In this document: in pieces, positions 1-7,974 of the stretch
Layout of the letters: each line of letters starts with the position of its first letter
Numbering within the stretch: position 1 is the stretch's first letter
NCBI GenBank assembly: GCA_035765635.1
Contig: DASTWZ010000031.1
Coordinates: 181,578-245,577, forward strand
Length of the DNA stretch: 64,000 nucleotides
Reading direction: 5' to 3'
From: EW11 sp035765635
GTDB taxonomy: Bacteria; Verrucomicrobiota; Verrucomicrobiia; Opitutales; Opitutaceae
Notes under the pieces: generated by a model
What the model saw: only the letters and a program-made list of their open reading frames with translations
What the model was told of the DNA's origin: nothing
Databases searched by the model: none
Made by a program: the position numbers and the translations under genes

Positions 1-2
1 AA

Positions 3-1382
3 TCGTTGTACCTCATCCAAAAGACCTTCGCTGATATCCTTGGCGGATCGGTCGTGCAAACGCCGCACCACGTCGCTCAGCCGCGAACCGGAGAACTCCT
101 TCCCCTCTTCGTTCGGCGCCTCAGTGATCCCATCGGTGTACAAGAGAAACACGTCTCCCGGCGAAAGCGGCTCGCGACGATCGTTAATCACCGCGGCGAA
201 CATCTCCTCGTCGACCATCCCGAGCGGCATTCCATCCGCTCCGATAAACTCGCTATTCACCTGCCCGGTCACGCGGTCCGCGCGGAGGAAGAGCGGCAAC
301 TCATGGCCAGCGCGCGCGAAAATGACTTCGTTGTATTCCGTATCGATGACGGCGTAGACGATCGTGATGTAGAGTTCCTGCTGGATGTCTCCGCTCAAGA
401 CGCGATTGAGTTCGAGCAACACCCGCGCCGGCGAATCGAAACGCGGCGCGATCTGGCGTAGATTCGTGCGGCAAATCGCCATCAGGAGCGACGCCGGTAT
501 TCCTTTTCCGGATACGTCGGCCACCGCCACGCCGAGTTTGCTCTCGGACAACGCGAACAAGTCGTAGAAATCGCCGCCGATTTTCTGCGCCGGAATATAG
601 CGAGCATCGACATCGAAGCCCGACACTTTCGGCGCGGATTTGGGCAACAACATCTGCTGGATGCCGCTGGCCAGCGAGAGATCGAGATCGAGCTGCTTCT
701 TTTCGATCTGGAAGTTCAGGAAGTCTGCGTTGTGCAGGGCGAGCGCGGCTTGCTCGGCGAGCGATTGCACGAGCGAAAAATCCGTTTCGCTGAACGGCAG
801 TCCATCCGCCGGATTCGTCACCGCAAGCACGCCAAAAAACCGATCCCGAAACGTCAGCGGAACGGCGATAACAGACTTCACTTCTAAGGCCGGATCATCG
901 TGTTTCACGATCCGCGGGTCTTTTGTCGCGTCCGCGATCAGAACGCCATGTCCGCTGGCGGCGACGCCGCCGACAATCCCCTCGCCCACCGGAAAACTTT
1001 CGGACTTGAGCACCTGCTCGATGAACTTGGCCCGCGTCGTCAGTTTCCCTTTGATCGATTCGGCCAGCGGGCGATGCGGCGGAAACAAACCTTCGATCGC
1101 TGCGCCGCGCATCAATCCCTCGTTCGTGCGCTCGAAAATACAGGCGCTTAGCGCTCCGGTACACAAAATCGAGGCGTGTACGATGCGCTGATAAAGCTCT
1201 TCGCGGCGCGGGTTCTCCCCGAGCGCTTCGGCCATGTGATGCATGAAATCGACGACGATTTGGGTCTCCTGCGTGACCACCTGTTTTTCTTCGTCGATCC
1301 GCTCCAATTCCCGTCGGGCGCGGTGATAATACAGGAATAGCGCAAGGGCGCCTATTCCGATGCCGAGCAGGAAGGGAAGCAT
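3..1382 (-). CDS. GAF-domain PP2C/SpoIIE-type serine phosphatase (partial, 3' end off the window)
   Basis: The reading frame is open from an ATG at 1382 down to the window edge (460 codons, no stop), so the C-terminus is missing. The start of the protein is a hydrophobic segment (about residues 2-20, LPFLLGIGIGALALFLYYHR), which suggests a membrane anchor. A GAF-like region follows (about 45-190), then a PP2C/SpoIIE phosphatase domain (about 215-460). The latter is recognisable from GGDFYDLF, GVAVADVSGKG and GDVFLLYTDGITEA, which carry the metal-binding Asp/Gly residues. Such proteins usually dephosphorylate an anti-anti-sigma factor or a similar regulator in response to a signal sensed by GAF. 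No partner gene is visible, because the downstream side is outside the window. It is divergent from the cyclophilin gene. Confidence 0.85.
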   Translation of the reverse strand, partial: MLPFLLGIGIGALALFLYYHRARRELERIDEEKQVVTQETQIVVDFMHHMAEALGENPRREELYQRIVHASILCTGALSACIFERTNEGLMRGAAIEGLFPPHRPLAESIKGKLTTRAKFIEQVLKSESFPVGEGIVGGVAASGHGVLIADATKDPRIVKHDDPALEVKSVIAVPLTFRDRFFGVLAVTNPADGLPFSETDFSLVQSLAEQAALALHNADFLNFQIEKKQLDLDLSLASGIQQMLLPKSAPKVSGFDVDARYIPAQKIGGDFYDLFALSESKLGVAVADVSGKGIPASLLMAICRTNLRQIAPRFDSPARVLLELNRVLSGDIQQELYITIVYAVIDTEYNEVIFARAGHELPLFLRADRVTGQVNSEFIGADGMPLGMVDEEMFAAVINDRREPLSPGDVFLLYTDGITEAPNEEGKEFSGSRLSDVVRRLHDRSAKDISEGLLDEVQR

Positions 1383-1533
1383 AGGAGGAACCGCAATCTG
1401 TGGCAGCCGAATTGCCATCCGGCAATGGCGGAATCACCACATTTTACATGGCGAAAACGCGCCGCTTTCGAGCGAACGACAGGCAAATTGGTTCTTGCGA
1501 AATCGCATCGCGCGCGGATTTGCTGCGGTCTCT

Positions 1534-2043
1534 ATGAGCAACCCTGCGACCACGAAAGAAATTGCGGTTTTGAAGACGTCCTACGGCGAAATGCGCATTG
1601 CGTTCTGGCCGGATGTCGCGCCGAAGACCGTCGAAAATTTTAAGAAGCTCGCTCGCGAAGGCTTCTACAACGGCACGGCCTTTCACCGCATCATCAAGGG
1701 CTTCATGATCCAGGGCGGTTGCCCGAACACAAAAGAGGGCGAGAAAGGCATGCCCGGCACCGGCGGCCCCGGCTACCAGATCAAGGCCGAATTCAACACC
1801 AAGCCTCACGTGCGTGGCGTGATCTCGATGGCGCGTTCGTCGCACCCCGACTCCGCCGGCAGCCAATTCTTCATCGTTCACGGCGACGCGCGTTTTCTCG
1901 ACCGCCAATACACCGCTTTCGGTGAACTCGTTTCCGGAGACGACGTCCTCGAGCGCATCGCCGGTGTGCCCACCCAAGGTCCGGAGCGCAGCACGCCGAT
2001 CGATCGGGTCACCCTCGAAAACGTCGAGATCGTCAGCGCGTAA
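1534..2043 (+). CDS. Peptidyl-prolyl cis-trans isomerase, cyclophilin type
   Basis: A 169-residue protein that catalyses proline isomerisation during protein folding. The cyclophilin core is clear: FHRIIKGFMIQGG holds the catalytic Arg-Ile-Ile/Gln region, and GSQFFIVHG and AFGELVSG complete the active-site wall. The frame is open upstream to 1360, but the homology begins just after the ATG at 1534, so this start was chosen. There is no signal peptide from this start, so a cytoplasmic location is expected. The gene is followed by a strong hairpin terminator and appears monocistronic. Confidence 0.9.
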   Translation: MSNPATTKEIAVLKTSYGEMRIAFWPDVAPKTVENFKKLAREGFYNGTAFHRIIKGFMIQGGCPNTKEGEKGMPGTGGPGYQIKAEFNTKPHVRGVISMARSSHPDSAGSQFFIVHGDARFLDRQYTAFGELVSGDDVLERIAGVPTQGPERSTPIDRVTLENVEIVSA

Positions 2044-2077
2044 TCGATCGATCGACAAACTTTCTCACTCAACTCGA

Positions 2078-2105
2078 GCCGGAGCCTTTTCGCTCCGGCC
2101 TTTTT
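2078..2105 (+). terminator. Rho-independent terminator of the cyclophilin gene
   Basis: GCCGGAGC (2078-2085) pairs perfectly with GCTCCGGC (2092-2099) across a six-base loop and is followed by a run of T. Confidence 0.88.
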
Positions 2106-2270
2106 GTGCACGCACTCGATGTTGGCGCTGCACCGCGAAGCCAATTAGACGACGCAACATATCATGGCCGATCGCTCTTCGCTTTACGCTTTCTTAGCCG
2201 CTTCGTTTCGGATGAGTCCTCAAGGCGGAAATATCCCGTGACGATCTCCCCGCTCGAAAGACACCCCTGC

Positions 2271-3137
2271 ATGCCCGCAAATACAATTTCTCGACTAGCT
2301 GTTCTCGGGCTTGCAACGGTGATGGCCCATGCCGCTTGGGCAGCCGTCCCCATCGCCGATAAGTCGACCTATACGATTTTCAACCGTACGCCCGAAGCCC
2401 AACTCCGGGAGCTGAGCACAGACCGTCCCGATATCACCGAGAGCCCTTACACGGTCGACGCGGGTTGGTTTCAGATCGAGTCCGACTTCCTCGCGTATTC
2501 ACGAAGCCATGACACGGCCAATGGAGCCGATGTTAAAGCCAGCGCACTTTCAGTGGCTGCGCTGAATTTCAAGTTTGGACTCACCTCCAACATGGACCTG
2601 CAAACGGTGGTCGAGCCGTATGTGCGGCTCAAAGCCGACGATAAGAAATCCGGTCAGCACGCGCGAATCGCGGGCTTCGGCGACATAACCTCGCGTCTGA
2701 AAATCAATTTCTGGGGAAACGACGGTGGCGACAGCGCGCTCGGATTGATGCCCTTCGTCACCTGGCCGACCAGCCATCGAGGTCTCGGCACCGATTCCGT
2801 GGAAGGCGGCCTCATCATCCCGTACGCGCACAAGCTTCCGGCGGGCTGGGACGTCGGCTTGATGACCGAAGTCGATCTCGTTCGGAGCGATGACGACGAC
2901 GGCTACACCCAGGAATGGACGAACTCGATCACGTTCGGCCACGATATCGCGTATGGGTTTGGTGGATACATGGAACTCGCCTCGACGGTCGGGCCGGGAG
3001 CCGGGCAATTGAGTTTCGACTTCGGCGCGACCTACGGCGTCGGCGAACACGGCCAGCTCGACGTCGGATGCAATGTCGGTCTGACGCGCGCGACAGACGA
3101 CCTCACGATCTTCGCTGGCTGGAGCGTGCGATTCTAA
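2271..3137 (+). CDS. Outer-membrane transporter-like protein (MetA-pathway of phenol degradation family)
   Basis: A 288-residue protein from the ATG at 2271. The frame is open further upstream, but residues 1-24 from this ATG form a signal peptide (hydrophobic VLGLATVMAHAAWA and an Ala cleavage site). The mature start, with LSTDRPDITESPYTVDAG and then FQIESDFLAYSR, is characteristic of the beta-barrel family often annotated as phenol-degradation MetA or simply transporter. The rest is alternating polar/hydrophobic strands ending in an aromatic residue (SVRF), as is usual for an outer-membrane barrel. The substrate cannot be told from the sequence. No catabolic genes lie nearby, so a phenol role is not supported. 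Confidence 0.72.
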   Translation: MPANTISRLAVLGLATVMAHAAWAAVPIADKSTYTIFNRTPEAQLRELSTDRPDITESPYTVDAGWFQIESDFLAYSRSHDTANGADVKASALSVAALNFKFGLTSNMDLQTVVEPYVRLKADDKKSGQHARIAGFGDITSRLKINFWGNDGGDSALGLMPFVTWPTSHRGLGTDSVEGGLIIPYAHKLPAGWDVGLMTEVDLVRSDDDDGYTQEWTNSITFGHDIAYGFGGYMELASTVGPGAGQLSFDFGATYGVGEHGQLDVGCNVGLTRATDDLTIFAGWSVRF

Positions 3138-3149
3138 AATTTCCCCCTC

Positions 3150-4667
3150 GTGAAATTAAGCATCTCCCAAAAAGTCTTCAGCATCACGTTGGCCAGCGCG
3201 CTCGTCTTGGGCATCGTCGTGGTCGGCGTTCTTCGCGAGTTCGGCAGCGTTCGCAGCAGCAATGCCCGCATGCTGCTTCTCGGAAACGCGCTGCAGGACC
3301 AGCAATACGCGGACATGATGCATGACGCGCTCCGTGGCGACGTGACATCGGCCCTGCTCGCCGCGCAGAAAAAGGACAACGCGCAGCTGACGGAAATTCA
3401 GAAAGACGTGGAAGATCACGCTGCGACGCTTCGCGCTCGCATGCAGGCCAACCGCGAGCGTGCGCTCGGCGCCGAGGCAGATGCACGTCTTCGCGCCATC
3501 GCCGCGCCGCTCGAAGGCTACGTCAACATCACGACGCAACTCGTCGGAGCCGCGCAAAAAGATCTCGCGACAGCTGAAGCACTCTTCCCTCCTTTCCAGG
3601 AATCCTTTCGCCAAATGGAAGACGCCATGGCCGCGCTCAGCGATTCGATCGGCGAAGAGGCCAAGCGGGCCAACCTCGAGTCGTCTGAAAGTTTTAGAAA
3701 GTTCGGACTCCGTGTGACCGTTGGCTCACTTCTGGGGTTAGGTGTTTTGATCGGGATTTCCTGGATCGTGGCGCGAAGCATTCCCAAACCCTTTTCCGTC
3801 CTGATCACGCGCCTCCTTGAAACCGCGGGATCGAGCACCGAATCCGCGAGCCAAGTTGCGGAAAACAGCTCGGCTCTCGCGCGCGGCGTGAGCACCCAGG
3901 CTGCGTCGCTCGAGGAAACCAGCGCCTCGTTGGAGGAGATTTCCAGCATGGCCAAACGCAATGCCGACGGAGCCCAGCGCGCGAAAGTGCTGGCGCAAGA
4001 GGCGCGGCAAACTGCCGACTCTGGCGCGAACGACATCAACTTAATGGTGACGGCGATGGAGGACATCAAGGTGGCCAGCGATGGCGTGGCCAAGATCGTG
4101 AAGACGATCGACGAGATCGCGTTTCAAACCAATTTGCTCGCGCTCAACGCAGCCGTGGAAGCGGCGCGGGCGGGTGAAGCCGGTGCGGGCTTTGCCGTGG
4201 TCGCGGACGAAGTTCGCTCCCTCGCCCATCGCTCCGCGCAAGCAGCAAAAGAAACCGCCGCGAAGATCGCCGACTCGGTCAACAAGAGCCGGCAAGGCGC
4301 CGAGGTCTGCAATGCCGTTGCCGCCAACCTGACGTCCATCGTCGGCCAGATTCACGAGGTCGACGAACTCGTCGCCGAGATCGCGAAGGCCTCCATCGAA
4401 CAAACGCAGGGCATCCAGCAGGTGAATCTCGCCGTGAATCAGATGGACAAGATCGTTCAGGAAAGCGCCGCTCAGGCGGAGCAAGGCGCGAATGTCGCCC
4501 AAGAACTCACCACGCAGTCCCAAGCGCTGCAGGATTCCGCGACAGAACTCAGCGACTTAGTTGGATCGCAGCGCACGGCAGTCGTTCGTATGCGCGAAAC
4601 GGATACGTCGGACGAGTTCAGCCCGGAAATTCCAAACCCAACGCCGTCGCCACTGCCCGGTTCGTGA
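3150..4667 (+). CDS. Methyl-accepting chemotaxis protein
   Basis: A 505-residue chemoreceptor that starts at GTG 3150. It has a transmembrane helix at about 7-27, a helical periplasmic sensor at about 30-185 and a second transmembrane helix at about 189-208. A long cytoplasmic coiled-coil signalling domain follows. The conserved hairpin tip is present at about 320-350 (IDEIAFQTNLLALNAAVEAA, then RAGEAGAGFAVVADEVR). A full HAMP linker is not evident: only an AS1-like stretch (ARSIPKPFSVLITRLL) precedes the coiled coil. The tail is proline-rich with no clear CheR-binding pentapeptide. No che genes are in the window, so the array partners must be elsewhere. Its last 50 bases overlap the convergent alanine dehydrogenase gene. 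Confidence 0.92.
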   Translation: MKLSISQKVFSITLASALVLGIVVVGVLREFGSVRSSNARMLLLGNALQDQQYADMMHDALRGDVTSALLAAQKKDNAQLTEIQKDVEDHAATLRARMQANRERALGAEADARLRAIAAPLEGYVNITTQLVGAAQKDLATAEALFPPFQESFRQMEDAMAALSDSIGEEAKRANLESSESFRKFGLRVTVGSLLGLGVLIGISWIVARSIPKPFSVLITRLLETAGSSTESASQVAENSSALARGVSTQAASLEETSASLEEISSMAKRNADGAQRAKVLAQEARQTADSGANDINLMVTAMEDIKVASDGVAKIVKTIDEIAFQTNLLALNAAVEAARAGEAGAGFAVVADEVRSLAHRSAQAAKETAAKIADSVNKSRQGAEVCNAVAANLTSIVGQIHEVDELVAEIAKASIEQTQGIQQVNLAVNQMDKIVQESAAQAEQGANVAQELTTQSQALQDSATELSDLVGSQRTAVVRMRETDTSDEFSPEIPNPTPSPLPGS

Positions 4668-5715
4668 TCTTGCCCTCGCGGCAATTCACGCCTTTGGCCA
4701 GACCTCGGTGCTCTTCGAGCGCGCGCTTCACCCCTTTGCTCGCGAACGTGAGCACGAAGGACTCCGTCGCCTGAGTCAGCGCAATCGTCGAGGTCCGCCC
4801 CACCAGCGCGGGCATGTTGGGAACGGCATAGTGGACGACGTCGTTGACCCGATAAACGGGTTCGTGGTGCGACGTCGCATGAATCGTTTCTACGCAGCCG
4901 CCCTGGTCGACCGCGATATCCACGATGACACTTCCCGGTCGCATGCGGGCGACATCATTTTTGTGAACCACGACGGGAGCGCGCGCCGCCGGAATCAACA
5001 CCGCGCCGATCAACAAATCGGCATCCGCCACGGAAGCTTCGATGTTGGCGGGGTTGGACATCAACGTGACGACGCGGCCGCCGTATTCCTCCTCGACCAT
5101 CTCGAGCTTGCGCGTGTCGAGATCCAGAATCGTCACCCGTGCTCCCATGCCCACGGCCATGCGACAGGCGTGCGCCCCGGAATTTCCCGCGCCGATGATG
5201 ACGACATGACCCGGCGCGGTTCCGGGCACTCCACCTAACAGCACACCTGAGCCACCATTTTGGCTCTGCAAAAAATAGGCGCCGATCTGCGTCGAGAGCC
5301 GCCCCGCGATCTGCGACATGGGCTTCAGCAGCGGCAGTGTGCCGTCCTGCGATTCGACCGTTTCGTAAGCCACGCCGGTGATCTTTTTCGCGAGGAGAGC
5401 TCGAGCCAGCTCACCACCCGCCGCGAGGTGCAGGTACGTGAAAATCGTCTGCCCCTCCTGCATGCGGTCGAGTTCAGGCCGCAACGGCTCTTTCACTTTG
5501 AGAATCATATCGGCCTCGCGCCAAACCTCCTCCGCCGATGCGGCAACCTTTGCGCCGCTTGCCGCATACTCGTCGTCCTTGAAGCCGGCAGACACTCCGG
5601 CGTTCCGCTCAACGAGCACTGTAGCGCCTGACTGGATACAACGCCGAGCCAGGCTCGGAGTCATCGACACTCGCGTTTCGCCATCTTTGATTTCCTTCGG
5701 AACGCCGATAATCAT
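4618..5715 (-). CDS. ald: Alanine dehydrogenase
   Basis: A 365-residue NAD-dependent enzyme that interconverts L-alanine and pyruvate plus ammonia. The ATG at 5715 was chosen because the conserved N-terminus MIIGVPKEIKDGETRVSMTP starts there. The Rossmann motif GAGNSGAHACRMAVGMGA and the substrate loop (EPLRPELDRM) are present, and the length matches the family. It is divergent from accA with a 125-bp gap, and its 3' end overlaps the chemoreceptor gene. With two glutamine synthetases about 10 kb away it may take part in ammonia assimilation or release, but no shared regulation can be seen. Confidence 0.95.
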   Translation of the reverse strand: MIIGVPKEIKDGETRVSMTPSLARRCIQSGATVLVERNAGVSAGFKDDEYAASGAKVAASAEEVWREADMILKVKEPLRPELDRMQEGQTIFTYLHLAAGGELARALLAKKITGVAYETVESQDGTLPLLKPMSQIAGRLSTQIGAYFLQSQNGGSGVLLGGVPGTAPGHVVIIGAGNSGAHACRMAVGMGARVTILDLDTRKLEMVEEEYGGRVVTLMSNPANIEASVADADLLIGAVLIPAARAPVVVHKNDVARMRPGSVIVDIAVDQGGCVETIHATSHHEPVYRVNDVVHYAVPNMPALVGRTSTIALTQATESFVLTFASKGVKRALEEHRGLAKGVNCREGKITNRAVATALGLEFPG

Positions 5716-5840
5716 GCCGCAACGTGCTCCGCGGCGGCGCAAGCGCAAGGCAGCCGCCGGTATCGGTCAAGCCTCGCCGAAATGTCGCCCACGCCGCGCC
5801 CGTTGACAGCGTGCGATCGGGCTCAATACCTTCTTCTGGA

Positions 5841-6821
5841 ATGGAAAAACCCGTCTACACGTTGGAGTTCGAGAAGCCACTCCGTGAGCTGAGCGCGCAG
5901 CTGGATCAATTGCGCCAGCGCTCGCTCGAGCACAATCTCGACTTGGCGGACGAAGTGACTGCCATCGAGCGAAAGATCGAAGCGACTCAACGCGAAATCT
6001 ATTCGAGCCTTACGCCTTGGCAAAAGGTGTTGATCGCCCGCCATCCCAAGCGGCCATATGCGCTGGATTATATCGATGTTCTTTTCGAAAACTTCCAGGA
6101 GCTCCACGGCGATCGGCAGTTTAATGACGATCGCGCCTTGATCGGCGGAACGGCGTTTTTCGAAGGAAAGCCGGTGATGATCGTCGCGCAACAAAAGGGC
6201 CGCGACGCGAAGGAAAATATCATGCGCAATTTCGGCTATCCGCAGCCCGAAGGTTATCGCAAAGCCCTTCGTCTGATGAAAATGGCCGCGAAATTTTCGA
6301 TGCCGGTCATTTCGTTTATCGACACGCCGGGAGCGTTTCCCGGCATCGGTTCGGAGGAGCGGCATGTGTCGGAAGCCATCGCCCTCAACCTGCGCGAAAT
6401 GGCGATGCTCCCGGTTCCAAGCATCGGCGTCATCATCGGCGAAGGAGGCTCCGGTGGAGCGCTTGGCATCGGCGTGACCGATCGCGTGCTCATCTTCGAG
6501 AACAGTTACTACTCCGTGATTTCACCGGAAGGCTGCGCCGCGATTCTCTGGAAAGATCGCGCCGCGGCTCCACGCGCCGCGGAAGCACTGAAGCTCAACG
6601 CGAGCGAACTTGGCACCCTCGGAGTCGTGGACGAAGTGTTGGCCGAGCCCTTTGGCGGAGCGCACAACAACCCAGCCGCGGCCGCGGCGACCTTGAAAAA
6701 ATCGCTGACCAAACATCTCGGGGACCTGACTCCGCTCGCGCCGGATAAGCTGCTCGAAACGCGCTACGATCGCTATCGCCACCTCGGCGTCTACGACGAA
6801 GGCGGCGTGGCTCACAACTGA
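5841..6821 (+). CDS. accA: Acetyl-CoA carboxylase carboxyltransferase subunit alpha
   Basis: A 326-residue subunit that, with AccD, transfers the carboxyl group from carboxybiotin to acetyl-CoA in the first step of fatty-acid synthesis. The ATG at 5841 begins at MEKPVYTLEFEKPL, the usual family N-terminus; the open frame upstream has no homology. Diagnostic segments are ELHGDRQFNDDRALIGG, QQKGRDAKENIMRNFGYP, SFIDTPGAFPGIGSEERH and IGEGGSGGALGIG, the last forming the oxyanion-hole glycines. The gene stands alone; accB, accC and accD are not in the window. Confidence 0.97.
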   Translation: MEKPVYTLEFEKPLRELSAQLDQLRQRSLEHNLDLADEVTAIERKIEATQREIYSSLTPWQKVLIARHPKRPYALDYIDVLFENFQELHGDRQFNDDRALIGGTAFFEGKPVMIVAQQKGRDAKENIMRNFGYPQPEGYRKALRLMKMAAKFSMPVISFIDTPGAFPGIGSEERHVSEAIALNLREMAMLPVPSIGVIIGEGGSGGALGIGVTDRVLIFENSYYSVISPEGCAAILWKDRAAAPRAAEALKLNASELGTLGVVDEVLAEPFGGAHNNPAAAAATLKKSLTKHLGDLTPLAPDKLLETRYDRYRHLGVYDEGGVAHN

Positions 6822-6852
6822 GGTTAGGCCAGGGCCCGCCCGCGTGATTTGG

Positions 6853-7048
6853 ATGCCCACGAATCACACGAAGCACACGAATTCAGAAAAGAATTTCCCA
6901 CGAAAAACACGGAAGTCAGGGAAGAAGAAAAGGCATTCGGCTCGAAGAACTCGATCCATCTTCAACGTTCAGACGAATCGAATTCTTTCCGTGTCTTCCG
7001 TGGGAAAATTCAGGTCACTTTCGTGTCCTTCGTGTGATTCGTGGGCAT
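6853..7048. repeat. Palindromic intergenic repeat, family I, copy 1
   Basis: The left arm, starting ATGCCCACGAATCACACGAA (6853 on), is mirrored by a right arm ending TTCGTGTGATTCGTGGGCAT (to 7048). Inner arms with CCCACGAAAAACACGG and CCGTGTCTTCCGTGGG also pair, around an unrelated centre. It fills the gap between the convergent accA and YmdB-type genes. Related copies lie at 35317-35454 and 42006-42113. Confidence 0.85.
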
Positions 7049-7055
7049 CCAATAT

Positions 7056-7844
7056 TTAGCGGTTTCGTTTCCAAACGATCAGCTCGCATTTCGAGGCTTT
7101 GCGCGTGGCGGGATCGAACTCCACCAGCGCCGCGGAAATGCGCACGTCGTTTTCCGCGACATCGAATTTGCGCGGCATGCCATCGCGAAAACGCGCGACG
7201 ACCGGCTTGATGCTGCGCCCTAGAATCGACTCGTAGGGCCCGGTCATGCCGACATCGCACATGAAGGCCGTGCCCTCAGGAAAAACGCAGGCATCCGCGG
7301 TCGCGACATGGGTGTGCGTGCCGAGAACGGCGATCGCGCGTCCATCGAGATAGCGGCCCATGCCCTGTTTTTCCGAAGTCGCCTCGGCGTGAATTTCGAC
7401 GAAGGCGCCATCGGCGATTCCGGCGAGTTGCTGCAGCATTCTGTCCGCCGCGAGAAAAGGGTCTTCCGATTTCAGGTTCAGGTACTGGCGTCCCAACAAA
7501 GTGAATACAGCGAGCTTGAAACCCTTTTGTTCGAGCAGGACGTATTCGCGACCGGGACAGACGGCGGGGAGATTTGCCGGCCGGCAGACCTTCTCGAAAT
7601 CGCCGATATCTTCTTCCCAGCCTTTTTGATCCCACACGTGATCGCCGAGCGTGATCGCATCGACGCCGGCGCCGAGCAGTTCCTTGGCGATGCCGCTGTT
7701 GATACCCGAACCGCCGGCCGCGTTTTCTCCATTGGCGATCACGAAATCGGCTTTAAACTCCGAACGCATCCGCTGCACCCGCTCGACCACGATTTCGCGC
7801 CCCGGCCGGCCCACGATGTCTCCGATAAACAACAGGTTCAACAT
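7056..7844 (-). CDS. YmdB-family metallophosphoesterase (2',3'-cyclic-nucleotide 2'-phosphodiesterase type)
   Basis: A 262-residue cytoplasmic metallo-phosphoesterase. The ATG at 7844 begins at MLNLLFIGDIVGRPGRE, the conserved family start with the first metal-binding Asp. Further dinuclear-metal motifs follow in order: NGENAAGGSGI, LGDHVWDQ and GTHTHVATADACVFP. In Bacillus and Deinococcus relatives the enzyme hydrolyses 2',3'-cAMP or phosphodiester bonds; the substrate here is inferred from the family. It is usually found near the RNase Y gene (rny), which is not seen here. Its 3' end faces accA across a palindromic repeat. Confidence 0.9.
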   Translation of the reverse strand: MLNLLFIGDIVGRPGREIVVERVQRMRSEFKADFVIANGENAAGGSGINSGIAKELLGAGVDAITLGDHVWDQKGWEEDIGDFEKVCRPANLPAVCPGREYVLLEQKGFKLAVFTLLGRQYLNLKSEDPFLAADRMLQQLAGIADGAFVEIHAEATSEKQGMGRYLDGRAIAVLGTHTHVATADACVFPEGTAFMCDVGMTGPYESILGRSIKPVVARFRDGMPRKFDVAENDVRISAALVEFDPATRKASKCELIVWKRNR

Positions 7845-7974
7845 TGGGTCACAGTCGCTCCGCAATTCTTGCTGGCAACTGCTTTCCTGTGAGCCGCTCG
7901 CGCTGGTTTACGCGCTTGCCTCCCCTGCCCTCGATCGCATTTCCTGAATTCCTTTTTCGAAAAAGTTTCCAACC

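Noticed and set aside
2271..3137. Phenol-degradation function
   Set aside because: The family name derives from one member; no aromatic catabolism genes are near.
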